Positions 44,801 through 52,919 of a stretch of 64,000 nucleotides of DNA are shown piece after piece. The stretch's first letter is position 1. Every line of letters begins with the position of its first letter. The translations under genes were made by a program, and so were the position numbers. The DNA comes from Alphaproteobacteria bacterium 41-28 (GTDB lineage Bacteria > Pseudomonadota > Alphaproteobacteria > UBA9655), in contig MKUL01000041.1 of NCBI GenBank assembly GCA_001897795.1, positions 1 through 64,000 on the forward strand, written 5' to 3'. The notes under the pieces are model-generated. The model saw only the letters and a program-made list of their open reading frames with translations. It searched no databases and was not told where the DNA came from.

Positions 44801-44847
44801 CGGGGCTTCCATAATAGCAATAATCTAAACATCAAAAGGAGATATCC

Positions 44848-45372
44848 ATGACCATCATCTATCGTGCCGATAAAGGTGCGCCACTTTTGACTGAAGAAAT
44901 TGACGGTAATTTTAAAGAATTAGAAACACGGCTTAATCGTCTTGAAGACCATCCTGAAGTCGCTGAAAGCATTGGAAAAATTGAAGTTCAAGAAGATCAG
45001 ATGATCTTAACTGGAACGTTTGGGACTGATTTTGGGACCTTCACTCTACCTAAGGCCACCCTTCGTCTTCAAGCTCAATGGCTCCCTCAAACTTCTTATC
45101 AGAAAGGAGATATCGTGACTTATGAGAACACGCTTTATGGTTGTTTGAGAGATCACCTGAGTTCCCTCTTCAAACAAGACGATAGCAACTGGCAAGAAAT
45201 CCTATCCGTTCCAAGTCCACCTTCATCCTTTCTTCCTCTCTATGAAAAAGCAACCTTGCCCAATGAGGAAACCCTAGGAAAACTTGCGATTTTATTAGGA
45301 GAAGAAGGCCCAAATCTTATCTTTTTTAATGGAAAAACATGGCAACATCTGATGAAAGGAGAAACAGTATGA
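44848..45372 (+). CDS. Tail-fibre-like protein with carbohydrate-binding-like module
   Basis: 174 residues. The start TIIYRADKGAPLLTEEIDGNFKELETRLNRLE is the pattern common at the N-termini of phage tail-fibre proteins. Residues about 78-115 (QWLPQTSYQKGDIVTYENTLYGCLRDH...DDSNWQEI) resemble a small chitin-binding-like module, which suggests surface recognition (inference). AAAGGAG ribosome site. Its stop overlaps the start of the hydrolase gene. Confidence 0.7.
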   Translation: MTIIYRADKGAPLLTEEIDGNFKELETRLNRLEDHPEVAESIGKIEVQEDQMILTGTFGTDFGTFTLPKATLRLQAQWLPQTSYQKGDIVTYENTLYGCLRDHLSSLFKQDDSNWQEILSVPSPPSSFLPLYEKATLPNEETLGKLAILLGEEGPNLIFFNGKTWQHLMKGETV

Positions 45373-45785
45373 TAGACTATGACCTTGATATTTTAGCCCG
45401 TACCCTTTATGGAGAAGCCCGGGGAGAGTATACCACATGTGGTCCCGCGGCCTTAATTGCCGTTGCAAATGTCATCCTCAACCGCCTTAAAAGAGGAGGG
45501 AAATATGGCAAGACTTTGACAGAGGTGTGCTTAAAATCACGTCAATTTTCGTGCTGGGACAGCGAAGATCCCAATCGCCCCCTCATTCAAGGTGAGCGCC
45601 TTGAGGAAGATCCTCTCTTTATATTCTGCCAGCAGGTTGCTCTAAAAGTTAACCGAGGTATATGGCCTGATCTAACCCGGAACAGTGATCATTATCATGC
45701 TACATCGTGCAAGCCTTCATGGGCAAGGGTAGGAAAAATCCGGCTTCGTTTGGGGCGACATATTTTTTATAAACTCGACGAGTGA
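45369..45785 (+). CDS. SleB-type cell wall hydrolase
   Basis: 138 residues from ATG 45369 (ATGA overlap with the previous gene). Hydrolase_2/SleB fold: LARTLYGEARGEY with catalytic Glu16, AVANVILNRLKRG, CLKSRQFSCWD and HYHATSCKPSWA. Such enzymes in GTA or prophage clusters cut peptidoglycan for release or entry. The holin gene follows by a short overlap or eight-base gap. Confidence 0.88.
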   Translation: MIDYDLDILARTLYGEARGEYTTCGPAALIAVANVILNRLKRGGKYGKTLTEVCLKSRQFSCWDSEDPNRPLIQGERLEEDPLFIFCQQVALKVNRGIWPDLTRNSDHYHATSCKPSWARVGKIRLRLGRHIFYKLDE

Positions 45786-45793
45786 GGACCAGC

Positions 45794-46330
45794 ATGAGTT
45801 TTCCTATTTTAACTCTGGCCCATGCCTTAACCGAATTCGTCCCTCTAATGGCACGTTGGTTTGGGGGAGAAGAAGGTGAAAAAGCAGCCCATAAAGTCGT
45901 GGGTGTTGCAGAGTCCATTACGGGAGAGAAGGATCCGTTAAGGATCCTTCAAACTTTGAAAGCAGATGCCAAGCTCGTCGCCGAATTTCAACAGGCCATT
46001 TTAAAGATGGACCATGAATTAGACTTGGCCCAATATAAGGATCGAGAGAGTGCGCGCCTGAGGGATATTGCCTTGGCGCAAGCTGGGAGAAGTAATCTTC
46101 GAGCAGATATTATGGTCCTTTCGGCAGCACTTGGCCTTATTTCTTGTCTCGTTACCATTACTCTTTATCGAACCAGCCTTCCCGGAGAGGCTGTGGGCAT
46201 CATCTCAACCATCGCAGGAATCTTTGGCTCTTGTTTGAAGGATGCCTACGCCTTTGAATTTGGATCCTCCCGTGGAAGCAAGTTGAAAGATAATAAACTA
46301 TCGGCGTTGTTTCTAACGGCAAAAAGTTAA
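45794..46330 (+). CDS. GTA-type three-TM holin
   Basis: 178 residues from ATG 45794 (a GTG at 45782 is in frame). The family pattern of gene-transfer-agent holins is clear: ARWFGGEEGEKAAHKVVGVAESITG, DAKLVAEFQQAILKMDHELDLAQYKDRESARLRDIALAQAG, then TM helices in about 110-160. It works with the adjacent SleB-type hydrolase to open the cell envelope. Last gene of the virion cluster; a family D palindrome starts nine bases later. Confidence 0.85.
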   Translation: MSFPILTLAHALTEFVPLMARWFGGEEGEKAAHKVVGVAESITGEKDPLRILQTLKADAKLVAEFQQAILKMDHELDLAQYKDRESARLRDIALAQAGRSNLRADIMVLSAALGLISCLVTITLYRTSLPGEAVGIISTIAGIFGSCLKDAYAFEFGSSRGSKLKDNKLSALFLTAKS

Positions 46331-46339
46331 GAAGAAAGG

Positions 46340-46792
46340 CGTCATCCCGGAATTTACAAAATCTTAGGCGACATGCCTTAGATTTTGTTAATATCCGGGA
46401 CCCAGAAAGAATTATAAATGTTCGTATAGATCATCCCATTGAGGATTCATTTTTTCAATTAGTTCTAACTTCCAAGATCTTCTCCAACGTTTCAGTCGTT
46501 TTTCCCTTGCAATAGCGTCGAGAATATCGTCATAAACTTCATAGTAAACTAAGAGATTTACATTATATTTATCTGTGAACCCACCAAACATTTTTTCCTT
46601 ATGCTGGTAGATTCTTTTTGGCAGATCAGAGGTTATACCTGTATATAAAGTCCCATTTCTCTTACTCGCAAGAATATAGATATATGAAGGCATGCTTTTT
46701 TCTTCTCACGTTGCTTTCCTAGGTCCCGGATATTAAAAAAATCTAAAGCTCAGCATTCGCTTCGCTAAGATTTTCTAAATTCCGGAATGACG
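46340..46792. repeat. Family D palindromic element carrying a GIY-YIG gene
   Basis: Left arm 46340-46403 (CGTCATCCCGGAATTTACAA ... ATATCCGGGACCC) and right arm 46718-46792 (CCTAGGTCCCGGATATT ... CTAAATTCCGGAATGACG) match the arms of 33243-33420. The centre is about 314 bases and holds the nuclease gene. Confidence 0.88.
46412..46693 (-). CDS. GIY-YIG endonuclease domain protein
   Basis: 93 residues of the short GIY-YIG family (YhbQ/UPF0213-like): SYIYILASKRNGTLYTGITSDLPKRIYQHK supplies the two Tyr of the motif and the catalytic Arg, and DAIAREKRLKRWRRSWKLELIEKMNPQWDDLYEHL follows, with Glu in AREKRLK and Asn in MNPQW. Such nucleases cut DNA in homing elements and repair systems. It is enclosed by the two arms of a family D palindrome, and no virion or kinase role is implied. 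Confidence 0.9.
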   Translation of the reverse strand: MPSYIYILASKRNGTLYTGITSDLPKRIYQHKEKMFGGFTDKYNVNLLVYYEVYDDILDAIAREKRLKRWRRSWKLELIEKMNPQWDDLYEHL

Positions 46793-46830
46793 CCGGGGGG
46801 TGAAATAGTCGAGTTCTACCCAACTTTTTT

Positions 46831-46873
46831 TCTGCCATTCTACTACACTGCTCTTCTGCTATACTGCTACACC
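46831..46873. repeat. Family E arm at the cckA 3' end
   Basis: CTGCCATTCTACTACACTGC then TCTTCTGCTATACTGCTACA. Single arm; it overlaps the last codons and stop of cckA. Confidence 0.7.
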
Positions 46874-49321
46874 GATTGTCGACTCCTCACTCAGGATTTC
46901 CTTAACCCGAACGGCAAGATCATTTAAACTAAAAGGTTTGGCAAGAAATTGGATTTGCGCGTCATCCTTAATCCGATCATGGAACGTATCTTCTGTATAT
47001 CCTGAAATAAAGAGGACTTTAGGGGTTACCTTCATCTGGCTAATCTCATTGATGAATGTTGGCCCATCCATAAGAGGCATTACGACATCAGAAATAACAA
47101 GATCAATTTTCTCCTGATTCGACTTTATGAGTTTTAGAGCCTCTTCGCCATTCATAGCCTCAAGAACGTGATAGCCTTTACTGCGCAGAGCACGCGCACT
47201 GAAAACTCTTACGGCATCTTCATCCTCTACAAACAAGATAGTACTTGACCCTGTTAAATCTGGTGAAGATAGTTTTTCTTGTTTTTCAGTTTGGGAAGGA
47301 GCGATATATTCAGTGGTATTATGGGGAAGGTAAATACTAAAGGTCGTTCCAACACCAACCTTTGAGTCAACTTGCACAAAACCCCCTGTCTGTTTTACGG
47401 TACCATAAACCGTGGAAAGCCCAAGTCCGGTACCAGAACCCACCTCCTTAGTGGAAAAGAACGGATCAAAGATACGATCGAGAATTTCTGGTTTAATACC
47501 CATACCTGTATCCGCAATTTCTATTCGAACATATGAACCCGCAGGAATCACATCAGGACCAAAACGTTTTGCTTTCTTTAACTCACAATTTTGGGTAGTC
47601 AACGATATCGTCCCCGCTCCTTCCATCGCATCACGCGCATTGACAACCATGTTGATGATGACCTGTTCAAATTGTCCTTGATCCACGAGAACGAGGCCTA
47701 AATCTCGTGCATGCTTCATTTTAAGCTCAATGTTCGACCCAATCAGCCGACGCAAAAGTGCAGAAAGTTCCGCGAGACAATCCGTAACATCGAGCACTTT
47801 TGGTTGCAGTGTTTGTTGGCGAGAAAAAGCCAACAGTTGGCGCACAAGATTGGTCGCCCTATTCGCATTTTGTTTAATTTGCATAACATCTGTAAAGGAT
47901 TGATCTCCAGGGGTATGACGGAGCAACATCAGATCACAAAAGCCAATCATAGCTGTCAGAAGATTATTGAAATCGTGAGCAATCCCACCTGCGAGTTGCC
48001 CCACTGCTTGCATTTTTTGTGACTGAATGAGCTGAGATTCGAAACGTTTCTGCTCTGTAATATCATGCAATACGAGAAAACATCCCTTCTGGTTTTTTAC
48101 AGGCAGGGAAGCAAAATAGGTAGAAGCAATGGACTCACGCGTATCATTAAAGTGAATTTCTAAAAAGGTTCCTTCAGTATTTCCATTAAAAAAGTTGTGC
48201 AGTGCATTTTTAACTTCTTCCTTCTGAAAGTCAGCAATAAGATTTAAAAATGAAGCCCCGCGAATAGAGGTGCCTTCAAGCCAAAATCTCTCCCGGAACA
48301 AAATGTTTGAGTCTTGAATCTGCCCGTATTCATCCAAACAAATAACAGGCAAGGGTGTCATTTCTAAAATTTTGCTCATGTCACTTTGATTGGCGAAAGG
48401 CGTATAAAGATTGAGAAGAGAGTGAGTGATAAATCCATCTTCTGTCGGAATTTGTGTTTGCTCAAGAAAGGCACTTTTTATACGTGAAGAGGATGTTATA
48501 AAATCACACTTTCCTTGAAGTTCGGAAAGTTTAAGAGGATCTTGATTCCGGACTTTTACAATAAATTTTGACAAGGAAAATCCGACAATTTCGGTTCGGG
48601 AATATCCCAACCATTTTGCGAATTTTTCATTACAAAATAAAATAATTCCTTTCTCATTCAACGAAAAAAGCCCTTCGGCCGCATGGTCTAAGAACAAAGT
48701 CATTCTCTTGAGTTGGGTGAGATGCTTAGATTCTTCACCCTGTTCCTGAGTTACATTAGAGCAATGCCATAGGGCTTCTTCTCCTAGGGGAATAGACTGG
48801 ATATGCCAAGCTTCCTCTCCTTTTTCTCCTCTCAAATAAAGGGTTTCAGTTTTTATTTCATTCTGATAAAAGCTCTCGACAAGGCGTTCAAGGGCAGCTC
48901 GGCTTTCAGGAGAAGAGAGAATTTTTTTTAAAAAGGGAATGCTTTCCGCCCACCAACATCCCTCTCGGGCCTTTTTATTCCCATAACAAAAATGAAGATC
49001 CGGGGTTAAAATGAGAAAGGGTATCTGAATTGCTTCATAAGCTTTTGCTTCAACTTGTTGTTTTTGGGTCGTAAACTTAAGTCGTTGGAGTTTAATAAGC
49101 AATAGAATCACCATCGTTCCGGCACTGACCATCATCGTAAGGGTAATAAAAAAAACGATAGGGCGATCTGAAAGAAGCATTACCATTCCACCCAAAAAGG
49201 CAATAAGAGTGGTATTTATTATACTAAGTACTGAAATGCGTTCTAATCCTTGAAATGGAGTAGGCGTCATTAAAAGTATCTTTAAATAGGCCTGTAGCTT
49301 ATCTCGTAACATGTCTTCCAT
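46859..49321 (-). CDS. cckA: Hybrid sensor histidine kinase CckA
   Basis: 820 residues: two N-terminal TM helices (about 32-50 and 56-77), two or three PAS domains (about 90-190, 205-300 and 315-420), HisKA with His449 (GGIAHDFNNLLTAM), HATPase with DTGMGI and GTGLGLSTVYG, and a receiver domain with Asp745 (LVISDVVMP). This order and the HDFNNLL box define CckA, the cell-cycle kinase that phosphorylates ChpT and, through it, CtrA and CpdR. ChpT and CtrA are not in the window. The last codons (IGVAV-stop) come from a family E arm. Confidence 0.93.
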   Translation of the reverse strand: MEDMLRDKLQAYLKILLMTPTPFQGLERISVLSIINTTLIAFLGGMVMLLSDRPIVFFITLTMMVSAGTMVILLLIKLQRLKFTTQKQQVEAKAYEAIQIPFLILTPDLHFCYGNKKAREGCWWAESIPFLKKILSSPESRAALERLVESFYQNEIKTETLYLRGEKGEEAWHIQSIPLGEEALWHCSNVTQEQGEESKHLTQLKRMTLFLDHAAEGLFSLNEKGIILFCNEKFAKWLGYSRTEIVGFSLSKFIVKVRNQDPLKLSELQGKCDFITSSSRIKSAFLEQTQIPTEDGFITHSLLNLYTPFANQSDMSKILEMTPLPVICLDEYGQIQDSNILFRERFWLEGTSIRGASFLNLIADFQKEEVKNALHNFFNGNTEGTFLEIHFNDTRESIASTYFASLPVKNQKGCFLVLHDITEQKRFESQLIQSQKMQAVGQLAGGIAHDFNNLLTAMIGFCDLMLLRHTPGDQSFTDVMQIKQNANRATNLVRQLLAFSRQQTLQPKVLDVTDCLAELSALLRRLIGSNIELKMKHARDLGLVLVDQGQFEQVIINMVVNARDAMEGAGTISLTTQNCELKKAKRFGPDVIPAGSYVRIEIADTGMGIKPEILDRIFDPFFSTKEVGSGTGLGLSTVYGTVKQTGGFVQVDSKVGVGTTFSIYLPHNTTEYIAPSQTEKQEKLSSPDLTGSSTILFVEDEDAVRVFSARALRSKGYHVLEAMNGEEALKLIKSNQEKIDLVISDVVMPLMDGPTFINEISQMKVTPKVLFISGYTEDTFHDRIKDDAQIQFLAKPFSLNDLAVRVKEILSEESTIGVAV

Positions 49322-49506
49322 TTATTTTTTTTTATTATTATTATTTTCTAAGAATTATAAAAAGAAGTCAAACAAAAAGCTGAAGAGCTTTTGCATTTTT
49401 AAAGTTGAGCTACTTCTTCCCTTTTTGAAGGCATATGATAAGGGATTTACTTTTCCGAAAAAAAACTTAAAATCCGATCACAATTATAATGAACAGGGGA
49501 AACAGG

Positions 49507-51816
49507 GTGCTTTTTAAAAAACGATTTGTAGGAATACTTTTAGCAGGGGTTGCGCTGAATGGTTGTGAGGGATCGTCTCCTCAATCAATGGTCGAAATAA
49601 AGCCACCGTTATCATCACTTAATGCCAAAAAAGAACTTCCTCCGGCTATAGCCCATATTTTCAAGCTTTTAAAAGAAGAAAAGTATAGTGAAGCCTCACT
49701 CCTTATCAATCAAACTCTTCAAGGCCAACCAAAAAGCGTTGCGTTACATTTATTGAATGCACTCACCTACGAGAAATTGGGTGAATTAGGAGATGCAACA
49801 GGTAACGAACTTGCAGCCGTTGGATATCAAAATGCAATAAACCTTGATCCAACAAACGTTCTCGCCATCATCCAATTAGGAAAGTTAAAATATCGAGAGC
49901 AAATGTATGCTGAAGCTGAAGAACATTTTTCTAATGCTCTTCTGTTAAAGCCAGATGATGCAAATCTTTGGCAAGAACTTGCTGCCGCCTCCTATTATGC
50001 CTATGACGTCAAAACCGCCCTTTTTGCTATTGATAGGGCGCAAAAGCTTAAGCCAAACGACCCCCTCATTAATCGGTCTGCTACAATGATTTATGCAGCC
50101 CTTGGAGACTTCGACACTGCAAAAAAGCATTTCGAAGTTTTCAAAAATAAGGCGGGAAAAGATCCCGCTGTTAAACATGTAGAAGCCCGATTTAATGATT
50201 GGCAGTCTCTTTACAAAAGCGGAAGAATTACACTTGCAGTTGCTAGTACTCCACCTCCTGCGACGCCTTCAACACCCGTAACCCCTCCCCCAACGACTTC
50301 TTCAACCGGAACTGCGAGTTCAAGCAGCACTGGAGCTACCGGAACTGCGAGCTCAGGAGGAGGAGAGACTTCAGGTGGAGGAACTTCAAGTGCTACTGCA
50401 GCCAGTGGAGCCGGGAGCACTGCCGGAGGAGATGCTTCAGGTGGGACTGGAGCCGCCGCAAGCGCAAGCCCAGCAAGTGGAGGGGGTGCTGCAGCCGGTG
50501 GCGCTGGGAGCCCTGCCGGAGGAGATGCTTCGGGTGGAATTGGAGCCGCCACAAGCGCCCCTAGTGTGGCTGATAGTGGGAGTGCAAGCTCGGGCCCCGT
50601 TATTACAGGAGGAAATGCCACCGAGATAGGGTTGGAGAGTAAAGCTGAAAAAACGTTAGCCATGCCTTTCAATATGACAGATATTGGGGTTGGCGAAGCG
50701 GGAGGAAAAGCAGAGGTTTATAATCCGCAAATCGTTATTGATTGTTACCTTCTCAGAATAACAGAAGAAGCAGTAACTTCAAAAGGCCAGAACATCCTAG
50801 AAAACTTAGCTGTAACGCTTACTCCCGGGGGGTATGCCATGTTCAAAGGAAGTTTGTGGGGGAAAGGACCTTCACAAACAACTCATGCCGACACTGTTTC
50901 GTTTACTGAGACTTCTGGATTTAACCCTAACCAAATTAACCAAGCCGGACCGCTTGGGTCTGGGCAAGGTGGAGCTGCGTCAGCATTTACTCCTTCAGTG
51001 ACATCTATGAGTCTTCAAAACATAGGTTCTCTTTCGGGGCGTGTTTTTGGAGCAGGAATCACATGGGCTGGATTGACCTACAATCTTAATATTGCCAATG
51101 CTATTGACATCCGTACTGAAGTCGTGAGCCGTCCTTCTCTCATGACATTTCTACATAAGCCATCTATCTTTTTTTCGGGAGATGAACTCGTCATTGGCTT
51201 AACAGGGCAGTATGGAGGAACGCTTGTCAAATATCCTGTTGGTGTTACCCTTGATATCACACCACAAAGCATAGAAGGGGATATCGTGACTTTAAATGTG
51301 GGAATAGAAGGAAGTCTTCTCACGACTACCACCCCGAACCTCACAACAACAACGGATGTAGCCAAGACGCGTATCGATACATTCGTAAAAATTCGCTTAG
51401 GATCAACACTGATGTTAGGTGGTATTTACCAACGCCAGGAAGTCCTCCAGAAAACGGGTGTTCCAGGACTCCAAGATATTCCAGTTGTTCAATACTTTTT
51501 CTCTAATTCACAGACAACGAGCACTCGCCAATCAATTGTCTTTATGCTCTCGCCTCGTTCTCCAGATGCCGTTAAAATCGCAGTGAATAGGGCCATGTCA
51601 CGTCAAGCTGTTGAACCCCATCTCGGCGAGCTCATTGCCCGCAGTCCTGATTGGTTCGCTTCCCATCCAAACATGGTCAGTATATTCCGTTATCTCGCAA
51701 ATGATCCTGTTATTTTTTATGAATTTCGGTCGGGTGACATTCTTCCACCTAGCTGGGGATGGGATACATCCCTCCAAGAAAAACTTAACCAGATCAGCGC
51801 TTTTGTGTACTTTTAA
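49507..51816 (+). CDS. Lipoprotein with TPR repeats fused to a secretin domain
   Basis: 769 residues from GTG 49507, chosen for the AGGGGA six bases upstream; ATG 49489 adds six residues and overlaps a TATAAT. Signal peptide with lipobox LNGC, so the chain is probably a lipoprotein. Then TPR repeats (about 35-220), a Pro/Thr then Gly/Ser/Ala-rich linker (about 235-365) and a secretin domain (about 380-690, with GVTLDITPQSI, VKIRLGSTLMLGGIYQ and VPGLQDIPVVQYFFS). It joins what are normally a TadD/PilF-like pilotin and a CpaC/PilQ/GspD-like outer-membrane channel. No other secretion genes are nearby. Confidence 0.75.
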   Translation: MLFKKRFVGILLAGVALNGCEGSSPQSMVEIKPPLSSLNAKKELPPAIAHIFKLLKEEKYSEASLLINQTLQGQPKSVALHLLNALTYEKLGELGDATGNELAAVGYQNAINLDPTNVLAIIQLGKLKYREQMYAEAEEHFSNALLLKPDDANLWQELAAASYYAYDVKTALFAIDRAQKLKPNDPLINRSATMIYAALGDFDTAKKHFEVFKNKAGKDPAVKHVEARFNDWQSLYKSGRITLAVASTPPPATPSTPVTPPPTTSSTGTASSSSTGATGTASSGGGETSGGGTSSATAASGAGSTAGGDASGGTGAAASASPASGGGAAAGGAGSPAGGDASGGIGAATSAPSVADSGSASSGPVITGGNATEIGLESKAEKTLAMPFNMTDIGVGEAGGKAEVYNPQIVIDCYLLRITEEAVTSKGQNILENLAVTLTPGGYAMFKGSLWGKGPSQTTHADTVSFTETSGFNPNQINQAGPLGSGQGGAASAFTPSVTSMSLQNIGSLSGRVFGAGITWAGLTYNLNIANAIDIRTEVVSRPSLMTFLHKPSIFFSGDELVIGLTGQYGGTLVKYPVGVTLDITPQSIEGDIVTLNVGIEGSLLTTTTPNLTTTTDVAKTRIDTFVKIRLGSTLMLGGIYQRQEVLQKTGVPGLQDIPVVQYFFSNSQTTSTRQSIVFMLSPRSPDAVKIAVNRAMSRQAVEPHLGELIARSPDWFASHPNMVSIFRYLANDPVIFYEFRSGDILPPSWGWDTSLQEKLNQISAFVYF

Positions 51817-51940
51817 TAGACAGGAGAGGTTCACCTGAACCTCTCTGAGCTTACGTTTATTAAATATTACGTAAGAATTGCGCCTGGAATTTCGCGTTGA
51901 ATAAGTAAATAACGAAGTGTGCAAGTTTTCTGATTGTTTG

Positions 51941-52092
51941 GATCCTCGGTCAAGAAATGCTTAGTTTTCCTTTGGAAAACTAAGCATTTCTTACCAAGGA
52001 TGACACGCTGTGTAGTCCGCCTCCGGTGTCATCCTTGGCAAGAAAAGGTTGCTTTTTCGAAGAAAATGCTTACCTTTTCTTGGCCGAGGATC
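51941..52092. repeat. Family B element, permuted module order
   Basis: GATCCTCGGTC-B1-CCAAGGATGACAC, a 19-base spacer, then GTGTCATCCTTGGC-B2-GGCCGAGGATC. The outer ends of other copies are in the middle here, as if the element had been circularly permuted. Confidence 0.85.
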
Positions 52093-52158
52093 TAAAGATA
52101 GTTCTATCACGACCTTTTTTTGAAAAACTTGCACACTGCGTTAAATAATATGAATATG

Positions 52159-52188
52159 AAAAAAAAGAGCCGGGTTAAAAAACCCGGC
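52159..52188 (-). terminator. Rho-independent terminator of the sRNA
   Basis: Stem GCCGGGTT (52169-52176 on the plus strand) with AACCCGGC (52181-52188), a four-base loop, and eight T residues on the minus strand (52159-52166). Confidence 0.85.
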
Positions 52189-52328
52189 CAAGTTTAACAG
52201 GGAGGCTTTACGTCTGGGAGACGTAGGATCGATAATCATCGACCCCTCGGGTCCGAAGACCCTACATCCGGGCGTTGCGCCCTGATGATAAACCAGCGCA
52301 GGTACAGGGAGGTGTTTCCTGCGCTGAT
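52159..52328 (-). ncRNA. Structured small RNA with CUCCC motifs
   Basis: About 170 nt, read right to left. From 5': a 9-bp stem CAGCGCAGG/CCTGCGCTG whose 15-base loop contains CCTCCC; GGGCG-CAA-CGCCC; GGGTC-TTCG-GACCC; TCGAT-GATT-ATCGA; ACGTCT-CCC-AGACGT; a single-stranded AGCCTCCCTG; and the terminator hairpin. Promoter and terminator frame it closely. Not tmRNA, SRP RNA or RNase P RNA (their signature motifs are absent). The exposed CUCCC segments resemble anti-Shine-Dalgarno sRNAs of other alphaproteobacteria (cuckoo/CcsR type), by analogy only. Confidence 0.7.
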
Positions 52329-52332
52329 AAGT

Positions 52333-52360
52333 ATCATATAAGGTATATCCTTTCTTTCAA
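52333..52360 (-). promoter_or_regulatory. sRNA promoter
   Basis: On the minus strand TTGAAA (52360-52355) and TATGAT (52338-52333) are 16 bases apart; transcription should start near 52325-52328, at the first base of the structured RNA. Confidence 0.7.
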
Positions 52361-52440
52361 CCAGAACAATTTTTGCAACATACCTATAACAAAAAGGCAT
52401 AAGAAAATTTTTGTTGAATTTTTTCAACTTAGAATTGTAA

Positions 52441-52552
52441 CCCCTCACCCGCCCTTCGGGCGACCTCTCCCACAAGGGGAGAGGTGATTTAAGTGCTGCT
52501 TGCTTTACCTCTCCCCTTGTGGGAGAGGTCGCCCGAAGGGCGGGTGAGGGGG
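52441..52552. repeat. Family A palindromic element
   Basis: CCCCTCACCCGCCCTTCGGG ... CCCGAAGGGCGGGTGAGGG, complete with inner arms. Confidence 0.9.
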
Positions 52553-52611
52553 TTTTATGATAGATAGAACAAATGGAAACTGACACAAATAGAAACGGGT
52601 TGGCTCTATCC

Positions 52612-52655
52612 TCCTAAATATGATAATATCGAATCCTAAATATGATAATATCGAA
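52612..52655. repeat. 22-bp tandem duplication
   Basis: Two identical copies of TCCTAAATATGATAATATCG plus AA, end to end, 27 bases upstream of the DUF378 gene. They contain TATGATAAT-like -10 sequences. Confidence 0.85.
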
Positions 52656-52682
52656 GCCTAAACGAACAGAAGAGGTCGTGGA

Positions 52683-52871
52683 ATGGATTTACACTCTATC
52701 ATAGCACTTATAGCCTATATTCTCGTGATTATTGGAGCCCTCAATTGGGGCATGGTCGGGGTATTTAATGTAGACGTTATTGCCCGTCTTTTTGGCCCAG
52801 GTAGCTCAGTAGCCAAGGTCTTTTATATCCTGATCGGAGTTGCTGGTATCGTTATGCTCGTGCTCAGGTAA
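52683..52871 (+). CDS. DUF378 family membrane protein
   Basis: 62 residues, two TM helices (about 5-26 and 41-60) joined by a loop. IGALNWGMVGVFNVDVIARLFGPGS is the conserved DUF378 segment. Family function unknown. The nearest upstream features are a 22-bp tandem duplication and a family A element. Confidence 0.9.
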   Translation: MDLHSIIALIAYILVIIGALNWGMVGVFNVDVIARLFGPGSSVAKVFYILIGVAGIVMLVLR

Positions 52872-52919
52872 AGAACGGCGGTAAAGGCCGTCCTAACACC
52901 ATTTATCTTCTTAATCCTT

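Larger units (their letters stand above)
51817..52682. other. Intergenic region with sRNA and repeats
   Basis: 866 bases holding, in order, a family B element, a minus-strand structured RNA with its terminator and promoter, a family A element and a 22-bp tandem duplication. The minus-strand frame 52236-52586 crosses both the RNA and the repeat and is not a gene. Confidence 0.6.

Noticed and set aside
34480..46330. Complete prophage
   Set aside because: No integrase, repressor, replication genes or attachment sites seen, and host-type genes lie within; GTA-like or remnant fits better.
50211..50672. 153-codon antisense frame in the secretin gene
   Set aside because: A mirror of the GC-rich Gly/Ser/Ala linker; codon bias artefact.
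52236..52586. 116-codon minus-strand frame
   Set aside because: It crosses the sRNA promoter and body and a family A element; no ribosome site or family resemblance.
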